A stretch of DNA of 64,000 nt from CAKSEI01 sp964403505 (GTDB lineage Bacteria; Bacillota; Clostridia; Oscillospirales; CAG-272): the NCBI GenBank assembly GCA_964403505.1, contig CAYOFP010000002.1:74431-138430 (forward strand). The letters are read 5' to 3'. This document shows, piece by piece, positions 9,434-18,687 of the stretch (its first letter is position 1; every line of letters begins with the position of its first letter). Below the pieces are notes generated by a model that was given only the letters and a program-made list of their open reading frames with translations, did not search any database and was not told the DNA's origin. The translations under genes and the position numbers were made by a program.

Positions 9434-10587
9434 AGAAAATAGCAATTCTCGGATTCGGAACGATTGGCAGCGGAGTGGCTGATGTCATTGATATCAACCG
9501 TGAGTCAATAGAAAATCAGATCGGCGATAAGGTTGAGGTAGCTCATATACTCGACCTGAGGACATTTCCCGATTCGCCTTATCATAGCATCGTGACGTCT
9601 AATTATGATGAAATATTAAACGATGAAAGTGTCGATATCGTCGTAGAGGCGATGGGCGGCTCTCACCCGGCGTATGATTTTTCTCTCGCCGCACTAAAGG
9701 CAGGAAAGCACGTTGTTTCCTCGAATAAAGAGGTCGTTGCCAATTTCGGCATGGAGCTTCTGCAGGCGGCAAGGGACAACGGAGTCAGATATCTCTTTGA
9801 AGCGAGCGTCGGCGGTGGTATCCCGATCATCCGTCCGCTGAACGATTCTCTCGCAGGAAATAAGATATGCTCTGTGCGGGGTATCCTTAACGGTACGACG
9901 AATTATATCCTGACCGAGATGTCGCAAAACGGTAAATCCTTTGAGGCGGCGCTGAAGGAGGCGCAGGAGAAGGGATATGCCGAGCGGAATCCCGAGGCAG
10001 ACGTAGAGGGAATCGACGCAAAGCGGAAGATACTCATCCTTGCGGCGCTTGCTTTTGGAAAGATATATTCTGAGGCCGATGTCAAAAATGTTGGCATAAC
10101 GAAGGTAGAAACAGCCGATGCCGAGATACTGTCGTCGATCGGTGCAAAGATAAAGCTTGTCGGCTTTGCGGAGAATATCGGGGAGAAGAAGATCATAGGC
10201 GTCGAGCCGTGCGTTGCTCTGCGTGATAATCCGCTGTGCTCGGTCGACGGAGTCTTTAACGGAATATTGGTCAGCGGTAATGCGCTCGGTGACATCATGT
10301 TTTACGGCAGCGGTGCAGGCAAGCTGCCGACCGCAAGCGCTGTGGTCGCAGATATCATGGATATCTTCTTAAATCCCGACAAAAAGGAAACCACCGCATT
10401 TGCCGAAGGATGTAAGTGCGATATCGACGACGGATATGACATAAAAGCGGATTATTATGTACGATGTGAGCATATATCCGATACGCTCGAATGTGATAAG
10501 ATCGCCGATAATGCATATATCGTGCACGGCGTCTCGCGAAAAGAGCTCGAAAAGCTCGGATACAAGGTCGTATACCGCATATTATAA
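9430..10587 (+). CDS. hom: Homoserine dehydrogenase
   Basis: 385 residues. It reduces aspartate semialdehyde to homoserine, the branch point to methionine and threonine. The N-terminal NAD(P)-binding fold starts ILGFGTIGSGVADV. SSNKEVVANFG near 97-107, SVGGGIPIIRPLNDSLAGN near 126-144 and RGILNGTTNYILTEM near 149-163 are family motifs, with EAQEKGYAERNPEADVEG near 177. The usual C-terminal ACT regulatory domain is reduced: only about 60 residues follow the catalytic part. The ATG overlaps the previous stop (ATGA). thrB and thrC are not adjacent; a hairpin follows. Confidence 0.96.
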   Translation: MKKIAILGFGTIGSGVADVIDINRESIENQIGDKVEVAHILDLRTFPDSPYHSIVTSNYDEILNDESVDIVVEAMGGSHPAYDFSLAALKAGKHVVSSNKEVVANFGMELLQAARDNGVRYLFEASVGGGIPIIRPLNDSLAGNKICSVRGILNGTTNYILTEMSQNGKSFEAALKEAQEKGYAERNPEADVEGIDAKRKILILAALAFGKIYSEADVKNVGITKVETADAEILSSIGAKIKLVGFAENIGEKKIIGVEPCVALRDNPLCSVDGVFNGILVSGNALGDIMFYGSGAGKLPTASAVVADIMDIFLNPDKKETTAFAEGCKCDIDDGYDIKADYYVRCEHISDTLECDKIADNAYIVHGVSRKELEKLGYKVVYRIL

Positions 10588-10597
10588 ATAAAAATAT

Positions 10598-10631
10598 ACA
10601 GCTCACGGATTTTTCTAAATCTTTGAGCTGT
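10598..10631 (+). terminator. Hairpin after hom (probable weak terminator)
   Basis: An 8-bp outer stem ACAGCTCA/TGAGCTGT (10598-10605, 10624-10631) encloses a second stem GGATTT/AAATCT. There is no T-run after it, only TAACTTTTGG, so termination is likely inefficient. It lies 24 bases before the exporter ribosome site. Confidence 0.45.
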
Positions 10632-10663
10632 AACTTTTGGGCTGAAAAAAGGAGGTGAACTCC

Positions 10664-12448
10664 GTGATATTCGGAAAATATATCAATAAATATTATATCA
10701 AACATGCACCGGCGCTTTTGCTCGGTATTCTGGCGGTTATTACAGTTGATTATTTTCAACTTTTAATGCCGGGGATATATAGGATGGTCGTAAACGGCAT
10801 GAACAGCGGAGAGGTCGAGATCGACGGCTTAGCAGTCCCGTTCGATACGGAAGTCCTGCTGAATCATATCTGCCTTCCCATCATAGTGGTCATCGTCGCC
10901 ACGGTCATAGGCCGTTTTGGGTGGCGTGTCTGTTTTTTCAATTCTGCCATACGTGTCGAGACGGATTTAAGAAACCGTATGTTTGACCATAGTAAGGACC
11001 TGTCGCAGGAATACTATCAGGTGAATAAAGTCGGCAATCTCATGAGCTTATATACAAATGATCTTGATACGATTCAGGAGTGCTTCGGCGACGGCATACT
11101 CATGTTTTGTGACGCAATATTGCTGTTGGCCATGGCGTTTTACAAAATGTGGAATATGGATCGTCTTCTCACCGGACTTTCTCTTATACCGATGGCGGTA
11201 CTGTTTATCATGAGTACGGTGCTTGGCAAAGAAATGACCAAAAGGTGGGATGAGCGTCAGCAGGCATTTTCCGATCTGTCAGACTTTTCGCAGGAGAACT
11301 TTTCGGGTATCGCCGTAGTCAAGGCTTTTGTCAAAGAGCTGAAGGAGCTTATGGCATTCAGGAAGCTGAATGAAAAAAACGAAAAGACGAATGTCTCGTA
11401 TACAAAGATCTCCGTGCTTCTCAATATTCTTGTAACGCTTTTGGTAGAGTCGGTCGTGTGTGTAATCCTCGGATACGGCGGCTATCTCGTATATCAGAGG
11501 AGCTTTGACCCGGGACAGCTTGTCGAGTATATCGGTTACTTTAATTCTATCGTGTGGCCGGTCATGGCAGTGTCCATGCTCATTGAGAAGGCATCAAGGG
11601 GTAAGGCGTCGCTCGATCGAATCAGTGAGCTTCTCGATGCGCCGGTCAATGTCGCAGACAGAGAAGGCGTGAAGGATCTTCGGGATATCAATGGTAAGAT
11701 CGAATTTAAGGATCTCTCATTTCGCTATCCCGACGGCGAATACGATGTTCTGAAAAATATATCATTTGTCATAGAGGCAGGCGAGAGCGTCGGTATCATC
11801 GGAAAGACGGGCGCCGGTAAGACTACGCTTGTCGACCTTATCTTGCGTACATATAATGTCGCAGACGGGACTTTGTTTGTTGACGATGCGGATGTGAACA
11901 GCGTCAGCATGCACTCTCTCAGACAGGGATGCGCTTATGTACCTCAGGATAACTTCCTCTTTTCCGATACGATCTCAAATAATATAGCATTTGCTTTTGA
12001 CGTTCACGATCCTGCCGAGGTAGAAGGGGCGGCACGTCTTGCCGATGTTTATGATAATATTGCCGAATTCAAGAACGGATTCGATACGGTGCTCGGTGAG
12101 CGTGGCGTTACGGTCTCGGGCGGACAGAAGCAGAGGATATCCATCGCCCGTGCACTTTTGAAAAACGCACCGATACTGATCCTCGATGATTCGGTATCGG
12201 CAGTCGACACGAAAACAGAAAAGGTCATTCTTGATAATCTGAGAGAGCACAGAAAAGGGCAGACGACCATTCTGATCGCCCACCGTATATCGACGGTCGA
12301 GCGTATGAATAAAATAGTATTTATCGATGACGGGGCGGTCGTGGCGGTCGGCTCTCATGAGGAGCTGTATCAAAGCTGTGAGGCTTATCGCCGCACGGTC
12401 GATCTTCAGCGTCTCGAGGACGAGGCAGGGGGTGAGCATAATGCATGA
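10664..12448 (+). CDS. Heterodimeric ABC exporter subunit with degenerate Walker B
   Basis: 594 residues: an exporter-type six-helix membrane domain (1-320) and a nucleotide-binding domain with Walker A GKTGAGKTT near 382, signature VSGGQKQR near 485 and Walker B ILILDDSVSAVD near 506. The catalytic Glu after Walker B is Asp (LDDS), a hallmark of the degenerate site of BmrC/TM287-type half transporters. The next gene has the complementary pattern, so together they form an asymmetric exporter. Substrate is unknown (drug, lipid or peptide). The start GTG 10664 sits 8 bases after GGAGG (10651-10655); an earlier GTG at 10655 overlaps that site. The stop overlaps the second subunit by 8 bases. Confidence 0.92.
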   Translation: MIFGKYINKYYIKHAPALLLGILAVITVDYFQLLMPGIYRMVVNGMNSGEVEIDGLAVPFDTEVLLNHICLPIIVVIVATVIGRFGWRVCFFNSAIRVETDLRNRMFDHSKDLSQEYYQVNKVGNLMSLYTNDLDTIQECFGDGILMFCDAILLLAMAFYKMWNMDRLLTGLSLIPMAVLFIMSTVLGKEMTKRWDERQQAFSDLSDFSQENFSGIAVVKAFVKELKELMAFRKLNEKNEKTNVSYTKISVLLNILVTLLVESVVCVILGYGGYLVYQRSFDPGQLVEYIGYFNSIVWPVMAVSMLIEKASRGKASLDRISELLDAPVNVADREGVKDLRDINGKIEFKDLSFRYPDGEYDVLKNISFVIEAGESVGIIGKTGAGKTTLVDLILRTYNVADGTLFVDDADVNSVSMHSLRQGCAYVPQDNFLFSDTISNNIAFAFDVHDPAEVEGAARLADVYDNIAEFKNGFDTVLGERGVTVSGGQKQRISIARALLKNAPILILDDSVSAVDTKTEKVILDNLREHRKGQTTILIAHRISTVERMNKIVFIDDGAVVAVGSHEELYQSCEAYRRTVDLQRLEDEAGGEHNA

Positions 12449-14327
12449 TTTATTGCCGCTTTATATCGTCGGCGCAGTGATAGGTACGATAGCGACAGCT
12501 CTGATTATTGCTTACGCAACAGTGAAAGATAAAAAAGAAACGATGGGCTTTGACCGTAATATGAAGGACGGCGAGATAATGAAGCGCCTGCTTTCGTACG
12601 CCAAGCCCTATTGGCGCAGTTTCGTTATCGTGGGTATGCTTGTACTGTTTTCTATCGTTTACGATATTGCGGCGCCGCAGATTGTGGGATATATTGAGGA
12701 GCTTGTCGTAGGGGACTTTGCGCTGGGGACGTTATATATTGCCGTCGGCGTATATGCAGGACTGCTTGTGTTTTCCATGCTCAGCTCGTATTTTCAGGCG
12801 ATCATCCTGCAAAAAACAGGGCAAAGGATCATATCGAATCTCCGTGAGGATCTGTTTTCGCATATAGAGGCGCTCTCTCACGGGCAGTTAAATGATATCC
12901 CCGTCGGTAAGCTTGTCACACGTGTGACGAATGATACCAATGCGATCTCCATGATGTTTACGAATCTTCTCGTAAATCTCGTCAAAAACTGCTTTGTTAT
13001 CTTAGGCATTTTAGCTGCGATGCTGTGGCTCAATTATGAATTGACCCTGATGATATTGTGTTTTGTGCCCTTTATCGCACTGTTTACTGTAATATTCCGT
13101 AAATTTTCACGCCGTGCATACCGTAAGGTCAAAGATTGTACGACGGATATCAATACGTATCTTTCGGAAAACCTGTCGGGTATCAAGATAACGCAGATCT
13201 TCAATCGTGAGGATGCGAAGAGGCGTGACTTCTTAAACAGGAGCAATGCGCTCGGCAGGGCAAAACGGGAGCAGGTGTTCGTTTTCAGTACCTTCCGTCC
13301 GCTCGTATATATGCTGTATACCGCTTCGGTATTGTGCTTATTCTATCTCGGCGGTATGGGCTATATCAAAAATACGTCATTTTTGGGTCAGACGCTGACC
13401 AGCGGCACGATCGTAACGTTTTATATGTATACCTCCAAGTTCTTTAATCCCATACAAAACCTTGCCGAGCAGTTCAGCTGGCTGCAGTCGGCATTTGCCT
13501 CGGCAGAGAAGGTCTTTTCGATTATGGATATCGAGCCTTCGTTGTGCGATGCGCCCGATGCTATAGAGCTCGACGAAGTAAAGGGAGAGATAGAGTTTAA
13601 GGATGTATGGTTTGGCTATATCCCCGACGAATGGGTCCTGCGCGGCGTATCGTTCCACGTAAACGCACGGGAAACGGTGGCTTTTGTCGGTTCTACCGGT
13701 TCGGGAAAAACAACGATCCTGTCTCTTATCTGCCGTAATTATGAATTTCAAAAAGGACAGATATTGATCGACGGTATCGATATACGGAAAATAAAGATAT
13801 CCTCTCTGCGAAAGCATTTCGGTCAGATGCTCCAGGATGTATTTCTCTTTTCGGGTACGATACGCAGTAATATCGTATTGAGAGAGGAGGGGATACCGGA
13901 CGATAAGATCATGGAGGTCTGTCGGTATGTCAACGCCGACCGGTTTATCGAAAAGCTCGATTACGGACTCGATGAGATCGTGCGTGAGAGGGGAAATAAC
14001 TTCTCGGCTGGGCAGAGACAGCTTTTGTCCTTTGCGAGGACGATAATTCATAAGCCCTCTGTCATGATCCTTGATGAAGCGACGGCAAATATCGATACGG
14101 AAACAGAGCTTCTGATCCAGGATTCTATGGAAAAGATGAAAAATATCGGTACGATGCTGGTCGTAGCGCACAGACTCTCGACGATACAGCATGCCGATAA
14201 TATCATCGTCTTATCGCACGGCAAGATCATTGAGCAGGGCAATCACCATGAGCTGTTGGAGCAAAAGGGAAGGTACTACCGGCTGTATACATTGCAGTAT
14301 CATAAAGAGCAGATGAAATATTGTTAA
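12441..14327 (+). CDS. Heterodimeric ABC exporter subunit with catalytic Walker B
   Basis: 628 residues. An extra N-terminal membrane segment and linker (1-45) precede an ABC exporter membrane domain (about 50-365) and a nucleotide-binding domain with Walker A GSTGSGKTT near 416, an altered signature NFSAGQRQ near 517 and canonical Walker B MILDEATANID near 538. A normal Glu paired with a FSAGQ signature matches the BmrD-type partner of the upstream protein. The ATG at 12441 follows GGGGGTGAG and overlaps the previous gene by 8 bases. The open frame extends further upstream inside the first subunit, but that part is Arg-rich and unlike any exporter. Confidence 0.92.
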   Translation: MHDLLPLYIVGAVIGTIATALIIAYATVKDKKETMGFDRNMKDGEIMKRLLSYAKPYWRSFVIVGMLVLFSIVYDIAAPQIVGYIEELVVGDFALGTLYIAVGVYAGLLVFSMLSSYFQAIILQKTGQRIISNLREDLFSHIEALSHGQLNDIPVGKLVTRVTNDTNAISMMFTNLLVNLVKNCFVILGILAAMLWLNYELTLMILCFVPFIALFTVIFRKFSRRAYRKVKDCTTDINTYLSENLSGIKITQIFNREDAKRRDFLNRSNALGRAKREQVFVFSTFRPLVYMLYTASVLCLFYLGGMGYIKNTSFLGQTLTSGTIVTFYMYTSKFFNPIQNLAEQFSWLQSAFASAEKVFSIMDIEPSLCDAPDAIELDEVKGEIEFKDVWFGYIPDEWVLRGVSFHVNARETVAFVGSTGSGKTTILSLICRNYEFQKGQILIDGIDIRKIKISSLRKHFGQMLQDVFLFSGTIRSNIVLREEGIPDDKIMEVCRYVNADRFIEKLDYGLDEIVRERGNNFSAGQRQLLSFARTIIHKPSVMILDEATANIDTETELLIQDSMEKMKNIGTMLVVAHRLSTIQHADNIIVLSHGKIIEQGNHHELLEQKGRYYRLYTLQYHKEQMKYC

Positions 14328-14364
14328 ATATATGTTAAATGTACTTATTTATCACAAATTTCTC

Positions 14365-14393
14365 TTGATTTTTCTGAGGTAAAGTTTTACAAT
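14365..14393 (+). promoter_or_regulatory. groESL promoter
   Basis: TTGATT (14365-14370), 17-base spacer, TACAAT (14388-14393). The CIRCE operator starts 11 bases downstream of the -10 box, so repressor binding would cover the transcription start. Confidence 0.85.
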
Positions 14394-14403
14394 ATATAAA
14401 GGA

Positions 14404-14430
14404 TTAGCACTCGGTGCTTACGAGTGCTAA
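14404..14430 (+). promoter_or_regulatory. CIRCE operator (HrcA binding site)
   Basis: A perfect CIRCE inverted repeat: TTAGCACTC (14404-14412), 9-base spacer, GAGTGCTAA (14422-14430). In Firmicutes this is bound by HrcA and gives heat-shock induction of groESL. The hrcA gene is not in the window. Confidence 0.97.
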
Positions 14431-14463
14431 AAAACAGATAACATTTTTAAGGAGGAATATAGA

Positions 14464-14748
14464 ATGACTCTCAAACCACTTTTTGATAAGGTCGTACTTA
14501 AAATGACCGAGGCAGAGGAGACGACGAAGGGCGGCATCATTTTGGCAGCTGCTTCAAAGGAAAAGCCGCAGATCGCAGAGGTCGTTGCGGTAGGACCGGG
14601 CGGAACGGTCGACGGAAAGCAGGTCGATATGGTAGTGAAAGCCGGCGATAAAGTCGTGGCAAGCAAATACTCTGGCACGGAGATCAAGTGCGGCGATGAG
14701 GAATACACCATCGTAAAACAAAGCGATATACTCGCAATCGTTGACTAA
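14464..14748 (+). CDS. groES: Co-chaperonin GroES
   Basis: 94 residues, the normal GroES size. It forms the heptameric lid of the GroEL folding chamber. The sequence starts TLKPLFDKVVLK and contains the mobile loop EETTKGGIILAAASKEKPQ (about 19-37), then EVVAVGPG and KYSGTEIKCGDEEYTIVKQSDILAI, all typical. AAGGAGG lies 7 bases before the ATG. It is the first gene of the CIRCE-controlled operon and is 12 bases from groEL. Confidence 0.98.
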   Translation: MTLKPLFDKVVLKMTEAEETTKGGIILAAASKEKPQIAEVVAVGPGGTVDGKQVDMVVKAGDKVVASKYSGTEIKCGDEEYTIVKQSDILAIVD

Positions 14749-14760
14749 GGAGATATGATA

Positions 14761-16398
14761 ATGGCAAAGAATATCAGTTATGGAATTGAGGCGAGAAACG
14801 CTCTTTTAAACGGTATCGATAAGCTCGCCGATACAGTAAAGATAACACTCGGACCCAAGGGAAGAAATGTGGTCCTCGATAAAAAATACGGCTCGCCGCT
14901 CATCACAAATGACGGCGTTACGATAGCAAAGGAGATCGAGCTCGAAGATCCCATGGAAAATATGGGCGCACAGCTCGTAAAGGAAGTTGCCTCCAAGACA
15001 AACGATGTCGCAGGCGACGGTACAACGACGGCGACGCTTCTTGCCCAGGCGTTCATCCGTGAGGGAATGAAGAACGTTTCCGCAGGCGCAAATCCGATCG
15101 TTCTCCGTAAGGGAATTCAGAAGGCAGTCGATAAGGCAGTCGAAAAGCTTATGGCAAATTCCGAGAAGGTAAAGGGAAGCGATGACATCGCACGTGTCGG
15201 TACGATCTCCGCAGGCGACGAGATCATCGGCACGCTGATCGCCGACGCTATGAAGAAGGTAAGCGCCGACGGCGTGATCACGGTAGAGGAATCAAAGACG
15301 GCAGAGACATACTGCGAGACTGTCGAGGGTATGCAGTTTGACCGTGGATACCTCTCTCCCTATATGGCGACAGATACCGATAAGATGGAGGCTGTTCTCG
15401 ATGATGCTTTCGTGCTTATCACAGATAAGAAGATATCCAATATCCAGGAGATCATCGGTCTGCTCGAGCAGATCGTACAGGCAGGAAAGAAGCTGCTCAT
15501 CATTGCCGAGGATGTAGAGGGTGAGGCTCTCACGACGCTCGTTCTCAATAAGCTCCGCGGTACATTCGTATGCGTGGCGGTCAAGGCGCCGGGATTTGGC
15601 GACAGGAGAAAGGAAATGCTCCGTGATATCGCTATCCTTACAGGCGGCGAGGTCATCACCGAGGAGCTCGGACTTGAGCTCAAGGACGCTCAGGTAACAC
15701 AGCTCGGCAGAGCACGTCAGATCAAGGTAAATAAGGAAAATACCATTATCGTTGACGGCGCAGGTGACAAGGCTGAGATCAGCGCACGTGTTGATCAGAT
15801 AAGAAACGAGATCGCAAACAGCACGAGCGACTTTGATAAGGAGAAATTGCAGGAGCGCCTTGCAAAGCTCGCAGGCGGCGTTGCAGTAGTGAAAGTCGGT
15901 GCGGCAACAGAGTCTGAGATGAAAGAGAAAAAGCTCCGTATCGAGGACGCACTCAATGCTACGAGAGCCGCAGTGGAAGAGGGCATTGTAGCCGGCGGCG
16001 GTACGGCATATCTCAATGTTATCGGCGATGTTGCAAAGCTGCTTGACGAGACAGAGGGCGATGAAAAAACAGGCGTTAAGCTCGTTCTTAAAGCGCTCGA
16101 GGCTCCTGTCAGACAGATCGCAGAGAATGCAGGCCATGAGGGCTCTGTCATTGTCGATAAGATCATGAACAGCGGCAAGGTCGGCTACGGCTTTGATGCA
16201 TATACCGAGCAGTATGTTGATATGATGCAGGCAGGCATCGTCGACCCGGCAAAGGTAACACGTTCTGCACTCCAGAATGCGGCATCTATCGCAAGCGTTG
16301 TGCTCACGACAGAAGCGGTAGTTGCCGACAAGCCGGAAAAGAATCCTCCTATGGCGCCGGCAGGCGACCCGTCAATGGGCATGGGCGGAATGTATTAA
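14761..16398 (+). CDS. groEL: Chaperonin GroEL
   Basis: 545 residues. The double-ring ATP-driven chaperonin. It begins MAKNISYGIEARNALL. ATP-site motifs are LGPKGRNVVLD (about 29-39) and GDGTTTATLLAQ (85-96); VEEGIVAGGGTA is near 404-415. The C-terminus ends in the Gly-Met tail MGMGGMY. An ATG 6 bases upstream (14755) is in frame, but it is only 2 bases from AAGGAG, so 14761 is preferred (8-base spacing). It is co-transcribed with groES and followed by a hairpin with a T-run. Confidence 0.98.
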   Translation: MAKNISYGIEARNALLNGIDKLADTVKITLGPKGRNVVLDKKYGSPLITNDGVTIAKEIELEDPMENMGAQLVKEVASKTNDVAGDGTTTATLLAQAFIREGMKNVSAGANPIVLRKGIQKAVDKAVEKLMANSEKVKGSDDIARVGTISAGDEIIGTLIADAMKKVSADGVITVEESKTAETYCETVEGMQFDRGYLSPYMATDTDKMEAVLDDAFVLITDKKISNIQEIIGLLEQIVQAGKKLLIIAEDVEGEALTTLVLNKLRGTFVCVAVKAPGFGDRRKEMLRDIAILTGGEVITEELGLELKDAQVTQLGRARQIKVNKENTIIVDGAGDKAEISARVDQIRNEIANSTSDFDKEKLQERLAKLAGGVAVVKVGAATESEMKEKKLRIEDALNATRAAVEEGIVAGGGTAYLNVIGDVAKLLDETEGDEKTGVKLVLKALEAPVRQIAENAGHEGSVIVDKIMNSGKVGYGFDAYTEQYVDMMQAGIVDPAKVTRSALQNAASIASVVLTTEAVVADKPEKNPPMAPAGDPSMGMGGMY

Positions 16399-16414
16399 TT
16401 TTATTAAAGGAAAT

Positions 16415-16450
16415 GACGCTGGTTTGTAAATCGGCGTCTTTTCTTTTTTG
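16415..16450 (+). terminator. groESL terminator
   Basis: Stem GACGCTG/CGGCGTC (16415-16421, 16432-16438, one T-G wobble), 10-base loop, then a T-rich tail TTTTCTTTTTT. Confidence 0.8.
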
Positions 16451-16459
16451 TCAAAACTA

Positions 16460-16490
16460 TTGACATTACAGTTAACTGTAATGTTATAAT
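16460..16490 (+). promoter_or_regulatory. MerR-type promoter with 19-bp spacer and palindromic operator
   Basis: TTGACA (16460-16465) and TATAAT (16485-16490) are both perfect but are separated by 19 bases. The spacer is almost filled by a perfect 22-bp palindrome at 16463-16484 (half-site ACATTACAGTT). Overlong spacers with a central dyad are the hallmark of MerR-family promoters, where the regulator untwists DNA. The next gene is a MerR-family protein, so autoregulation is the natural reading. Confidence 0.88.
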
Positions 16491-16525
16491 ATGCACAGAG
16501 GCACAGTAAAAGGAGGCGAGCGCAG

Positions 16526-17719
16526 ATGGATGACAAAGAGACGATGCTACGTATTGGTGAGTTTGCACGCATCTGCAATGTCAGTGCGCAGACACTGCGC
16601 TACTATGACAGCATCGGCGTGTTGAAAGCGGATTATGTCGATACGGACAGCGGATATCGTTACTATGCCCCCGATAAGCTTGCAATTTATCACAGAATTG
16701 CGGATTATAAAGAGGTCGGTTTTTCCCTTGATGAGATAAGGGTACTGCTGAATGCCGCACCGGAGCAGAAACAGACAATGTTTGAGGAGCGGAGACGCGT
16801 TCTGCTTGCAGAGCGTCAGGCGGCACAGGAGCGGATCACGAGGCTTGATATCCTGCGTAAGTCCGGGGAAAGCTTAGAGCGTACACCGCCCGTTTGCGTG
16901 CCGTATTTTTCAGAGCTGTGTTCTGAGTTTATCGATGATCCGGAGGCGGTCGGGCGTTGGGAGCTTCTCGGTACGCTTCCTGCACTGACAGCAGGGGAGC
17001 GCTGGACGGAGCATCTCGATCTGATTGCCGGTCCATCCGACGATCCGTCGTTTTTATGTTCGCCGAGCATTACGTTCCTCCCGGGCGGTCGGCCGTATTG
17101 GGTGTTTTTTTGGACATCCGGCGTGTTATTTACTTCCGGGGGCGCACTTGATAACTACTGTATTCCGAATCCGTATGAGATTGCCCGGGTTGGAAATGAG
17201 ACCTTGATGCTGATCAAGTTTTTTGACCTTGAGGATATATGGGACAGCGGCAGAATCAGACAGCAGGTGTACCGCAGGGTCGATCAGACGCATTATACCG
17301 AGGAAACGGTGCGGCTGTTTATTGATGATATCGAACTACCGTATGAAGCAGACGAACAGGTGCTCGGCTGTTGGCGCAGCGTTGCTTTCGTGCGTGACAC
17401 AGAGGATTTCAGAGCTGATACACAAGGAAACGATGCACAGCTTCTGCCGACGCATCAGATGATTTTTCGTGAGCGTGGAATGGGTACAAAGGTTTTATAC
17501 TCCGGGGGCAGTACATCGCAGAGCCTCATGGAATACACCCGCGGGTATGTGTTGAACCGTTGGGCGCAAACCGCAGAGCGGTATTTCATTCAGCGTATCG
17601 CGCAAAGAGAGTATTTGTTTGTTGAGCATAAGTCGGGCGACTATATGTACGGCGGGCTCAGACCGTATTGGTATGTTTTTGTACGTGAAGAGGATGCGGA
17701 ATCTAACGATAATTTATAA
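16526..17719 (+). CDS. MerR family transcriptional regulator with large C-terminal sensor region
   Basis: 397 residues. The N-terminal MerR winged helix (about 7-80) has LRIGEFARICNVSAQTLRYY and then GYRYYAPDKL. A coiled-coil dimerisation helix follows (about 80-115, rich in Glu, Arg and Gln). The remaining 280 residues look like two copies of a beta-rich, Trp-containing unit: GRWELLGTLPAL near 146 with LPGGRPYWVFFW near 185, and LGCWRSVAFV near 283 with FVEHKSGDYMYGG near 371. This resembles a lipocalin-like ligand-binding repeat seen on some Firmicutes MerR proteins; the ligand is unknown. AAAGGAGG precedes the ATG. It lies 16 bases before a lipoprotein hydrolase gene, probably one operon. 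Confidence 0.85.
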   Translation: MDDKETMLRIGEFARICNVSAQTLRYYDSIGVLKADYVDTDSGYRYYAPDKLAIYHRIADYKEVGFSLDEIRVLLNAAPEQKQTMFEERRRVLLAERQAAQERITRLDILRKSGESLERTPPVCVPYFSELCSEFIDDPEAVGRWELLGTLPALTAGERWTEHLDLIAGPSDDPSFLCSPSITFLPGGRPYWVFFWTSGVLFTSGGALDNYCIPNPYEIARVGNETLMLIKFFDLEDIWDSGRIRQQVYRRVDQTHYTEETVRLFIDDIELPYEADEQVLGCWRSVAFVRDTEDFRADTQGNDAQLLPTHQMIFRERGMGTKVLYSGGSTSQSLMEYTRGYVLNRWAQTAERYFIQRIAQREYLFVEHKSGDYMYGGLRPYWYVFVREEDAESNDNL

Positions 17720-17735
17720 TTTGAAAGGATAAAAG

Positions 17736-18638
17736 ATGAAACGGTTATTTATTAATTTTACGGCAGTACTTGCGGCGCTTTGTATGCTCTTGTCTTTTTC
17801 CGCCTGCGGCACGGAACCCGCACCCGAGCCTGCGAAAACAGACCCGATCACGGCGTTGAAGGCACTGCCGCAGGTCGTGTCCGTCACACCGTGTGAAACC
17901 GGTGTTGAGGATGCGGCGGCATATGATCTGAAGTTTACGTCGGATGACGGGGAATTGACTATTGCAGCACAGTTGATTCTGCCGAAAGATTATTTCTCTT
18001 CGGATGCGCCGCTGCTCTATTATTTCCCTGAGATCTCTTGGGAAACCCGGGATCTTGCAAATGGATTTGTATCGGAAAAGCTCGGCGTCGTTCGTTTGTT
18101 CGCGCGCGGACAGGGTGGCAGCGAGGGTGTGCGAGATCTCGGAGGTGAGGATATCGCCGATGCTGTCCGGTTGATACGCTTGTGTGAAGAATCGGGAATC
18201 AGCGAAGGCAGACGTTGTTACGCCGCAGGCTCGTCCGAGGGCTCGATCACCGCACTGCGTCTCGCATCTCTTGAGGCGGAGAATTTGTCGGGGGTAGCAG
18301 TCGTGAATGTAATAAGCGATCTTGCAGGTCTTTGTGAGGCGAGAGGAGAAGGAATCACCGCATTCGCCGAATCGCTGGTGGGCGGCAGCATTACCGATTG
18401 CCCGGAGGAATATCAGCGAAGAAGTGCGGTCACCTTTGCCGATAAGCTGAAGATCCCGGTGTTGTTGGTTGACTATGCAAATCATCCGCAATTTCCCGCC
18501 GAGCAAAGCGACGGCTTGGAGCAAGCCCTGCGTGAATCGGGCGGTAATGTGCAGCGATATACAGTAAATAAACTTTCCTCGGATTTTACTGGCGAAGCGC
18601 TTGCAAAATTGCATGAGTGGCTTGCGCATATTGACTGA
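17736..18638 (+). CDS. Lipoprotein, alpha/beta-hydrolase-like
   Basis: 300 residues. The signal peptide (1-23) ends in a lipobox-like FSAC with Cys24, so the mature protein is expected to be lipid-anchored outside the membrane. The body looks like an alpha/beta hydrolase: RLFARGQGGSEG near 118-129, nucleophile-elbow-like AAGSSEGSI near 161-169 (candidate Ser), VLLVDYANH near 242-250 with an Asp, and a C-terminal His in LHEWLAHID. Substrate is unknown; similarity to acyl-CoA thioesterase or dienelactone hydrolase types is only general. It follows the MerR gene by 16 bases and ends at a terminator, so it is probably controlled by that regulator. Confidence 0.75.
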   Translation: MKRLFINFTAVLAALCMLLSFSACGTEPAPEPAKTDPITALKALPQVVSVTPCETGVEDAAAYDLKFTSDDGELTIAAQLILPKDYFSSDAPLLYYFPEISWETRDLANGFVSEKLGVVRLFARGQGGSEGVRDLGGEDIADAVRLIRLCEESGISEGRRCYAAGSSEGSITALRLASLEAENLSGVAVVNVISDLAGLCEARGEGITAFAESLVGGSITDCPEEYQRRSAVTFADKLKIPVLLVDYANHPQFPAEQSDGLEQALRESGGNVQRYTVNKLSSDFTGEALAKLHEWLAHID

Positions 18639-18649
18639 TTTTCAAATCG

Positions 18650-18677
18650 GGAACGGCTCTGCCGTTCCTGTTTTTTT
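18650..18677 (+). terminator. Terminator of the MerR-hydrolase operon
   Basis: Stem GGAACGGC/GCCGTTCC (18650-18657, 18661-18668), loop TCT, then TGTTTTTTT. Confidence 0.9.
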
Positions 18678-18687
18678 GTCACCGGAA

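Noticed and set aside
12327..12440. Upstream extension of the second exporter subunit
   Set aside because: The 38 extra codons lie within the first subunit's end, are Arg-rich and lack a ribosome site, whereas ATG 12441 has one.
15292..16137. Long open frame antisense to groEL (281 codons), and similar ones opposite the exporter (13377-14192) and the lipoprotein gene (17745-18629)
   Set aside because: They mirror strongly biased codons of the sense gene, have no ribosome site or promoter, and encode Cys/Arg/Leu-rich sequence without domains.
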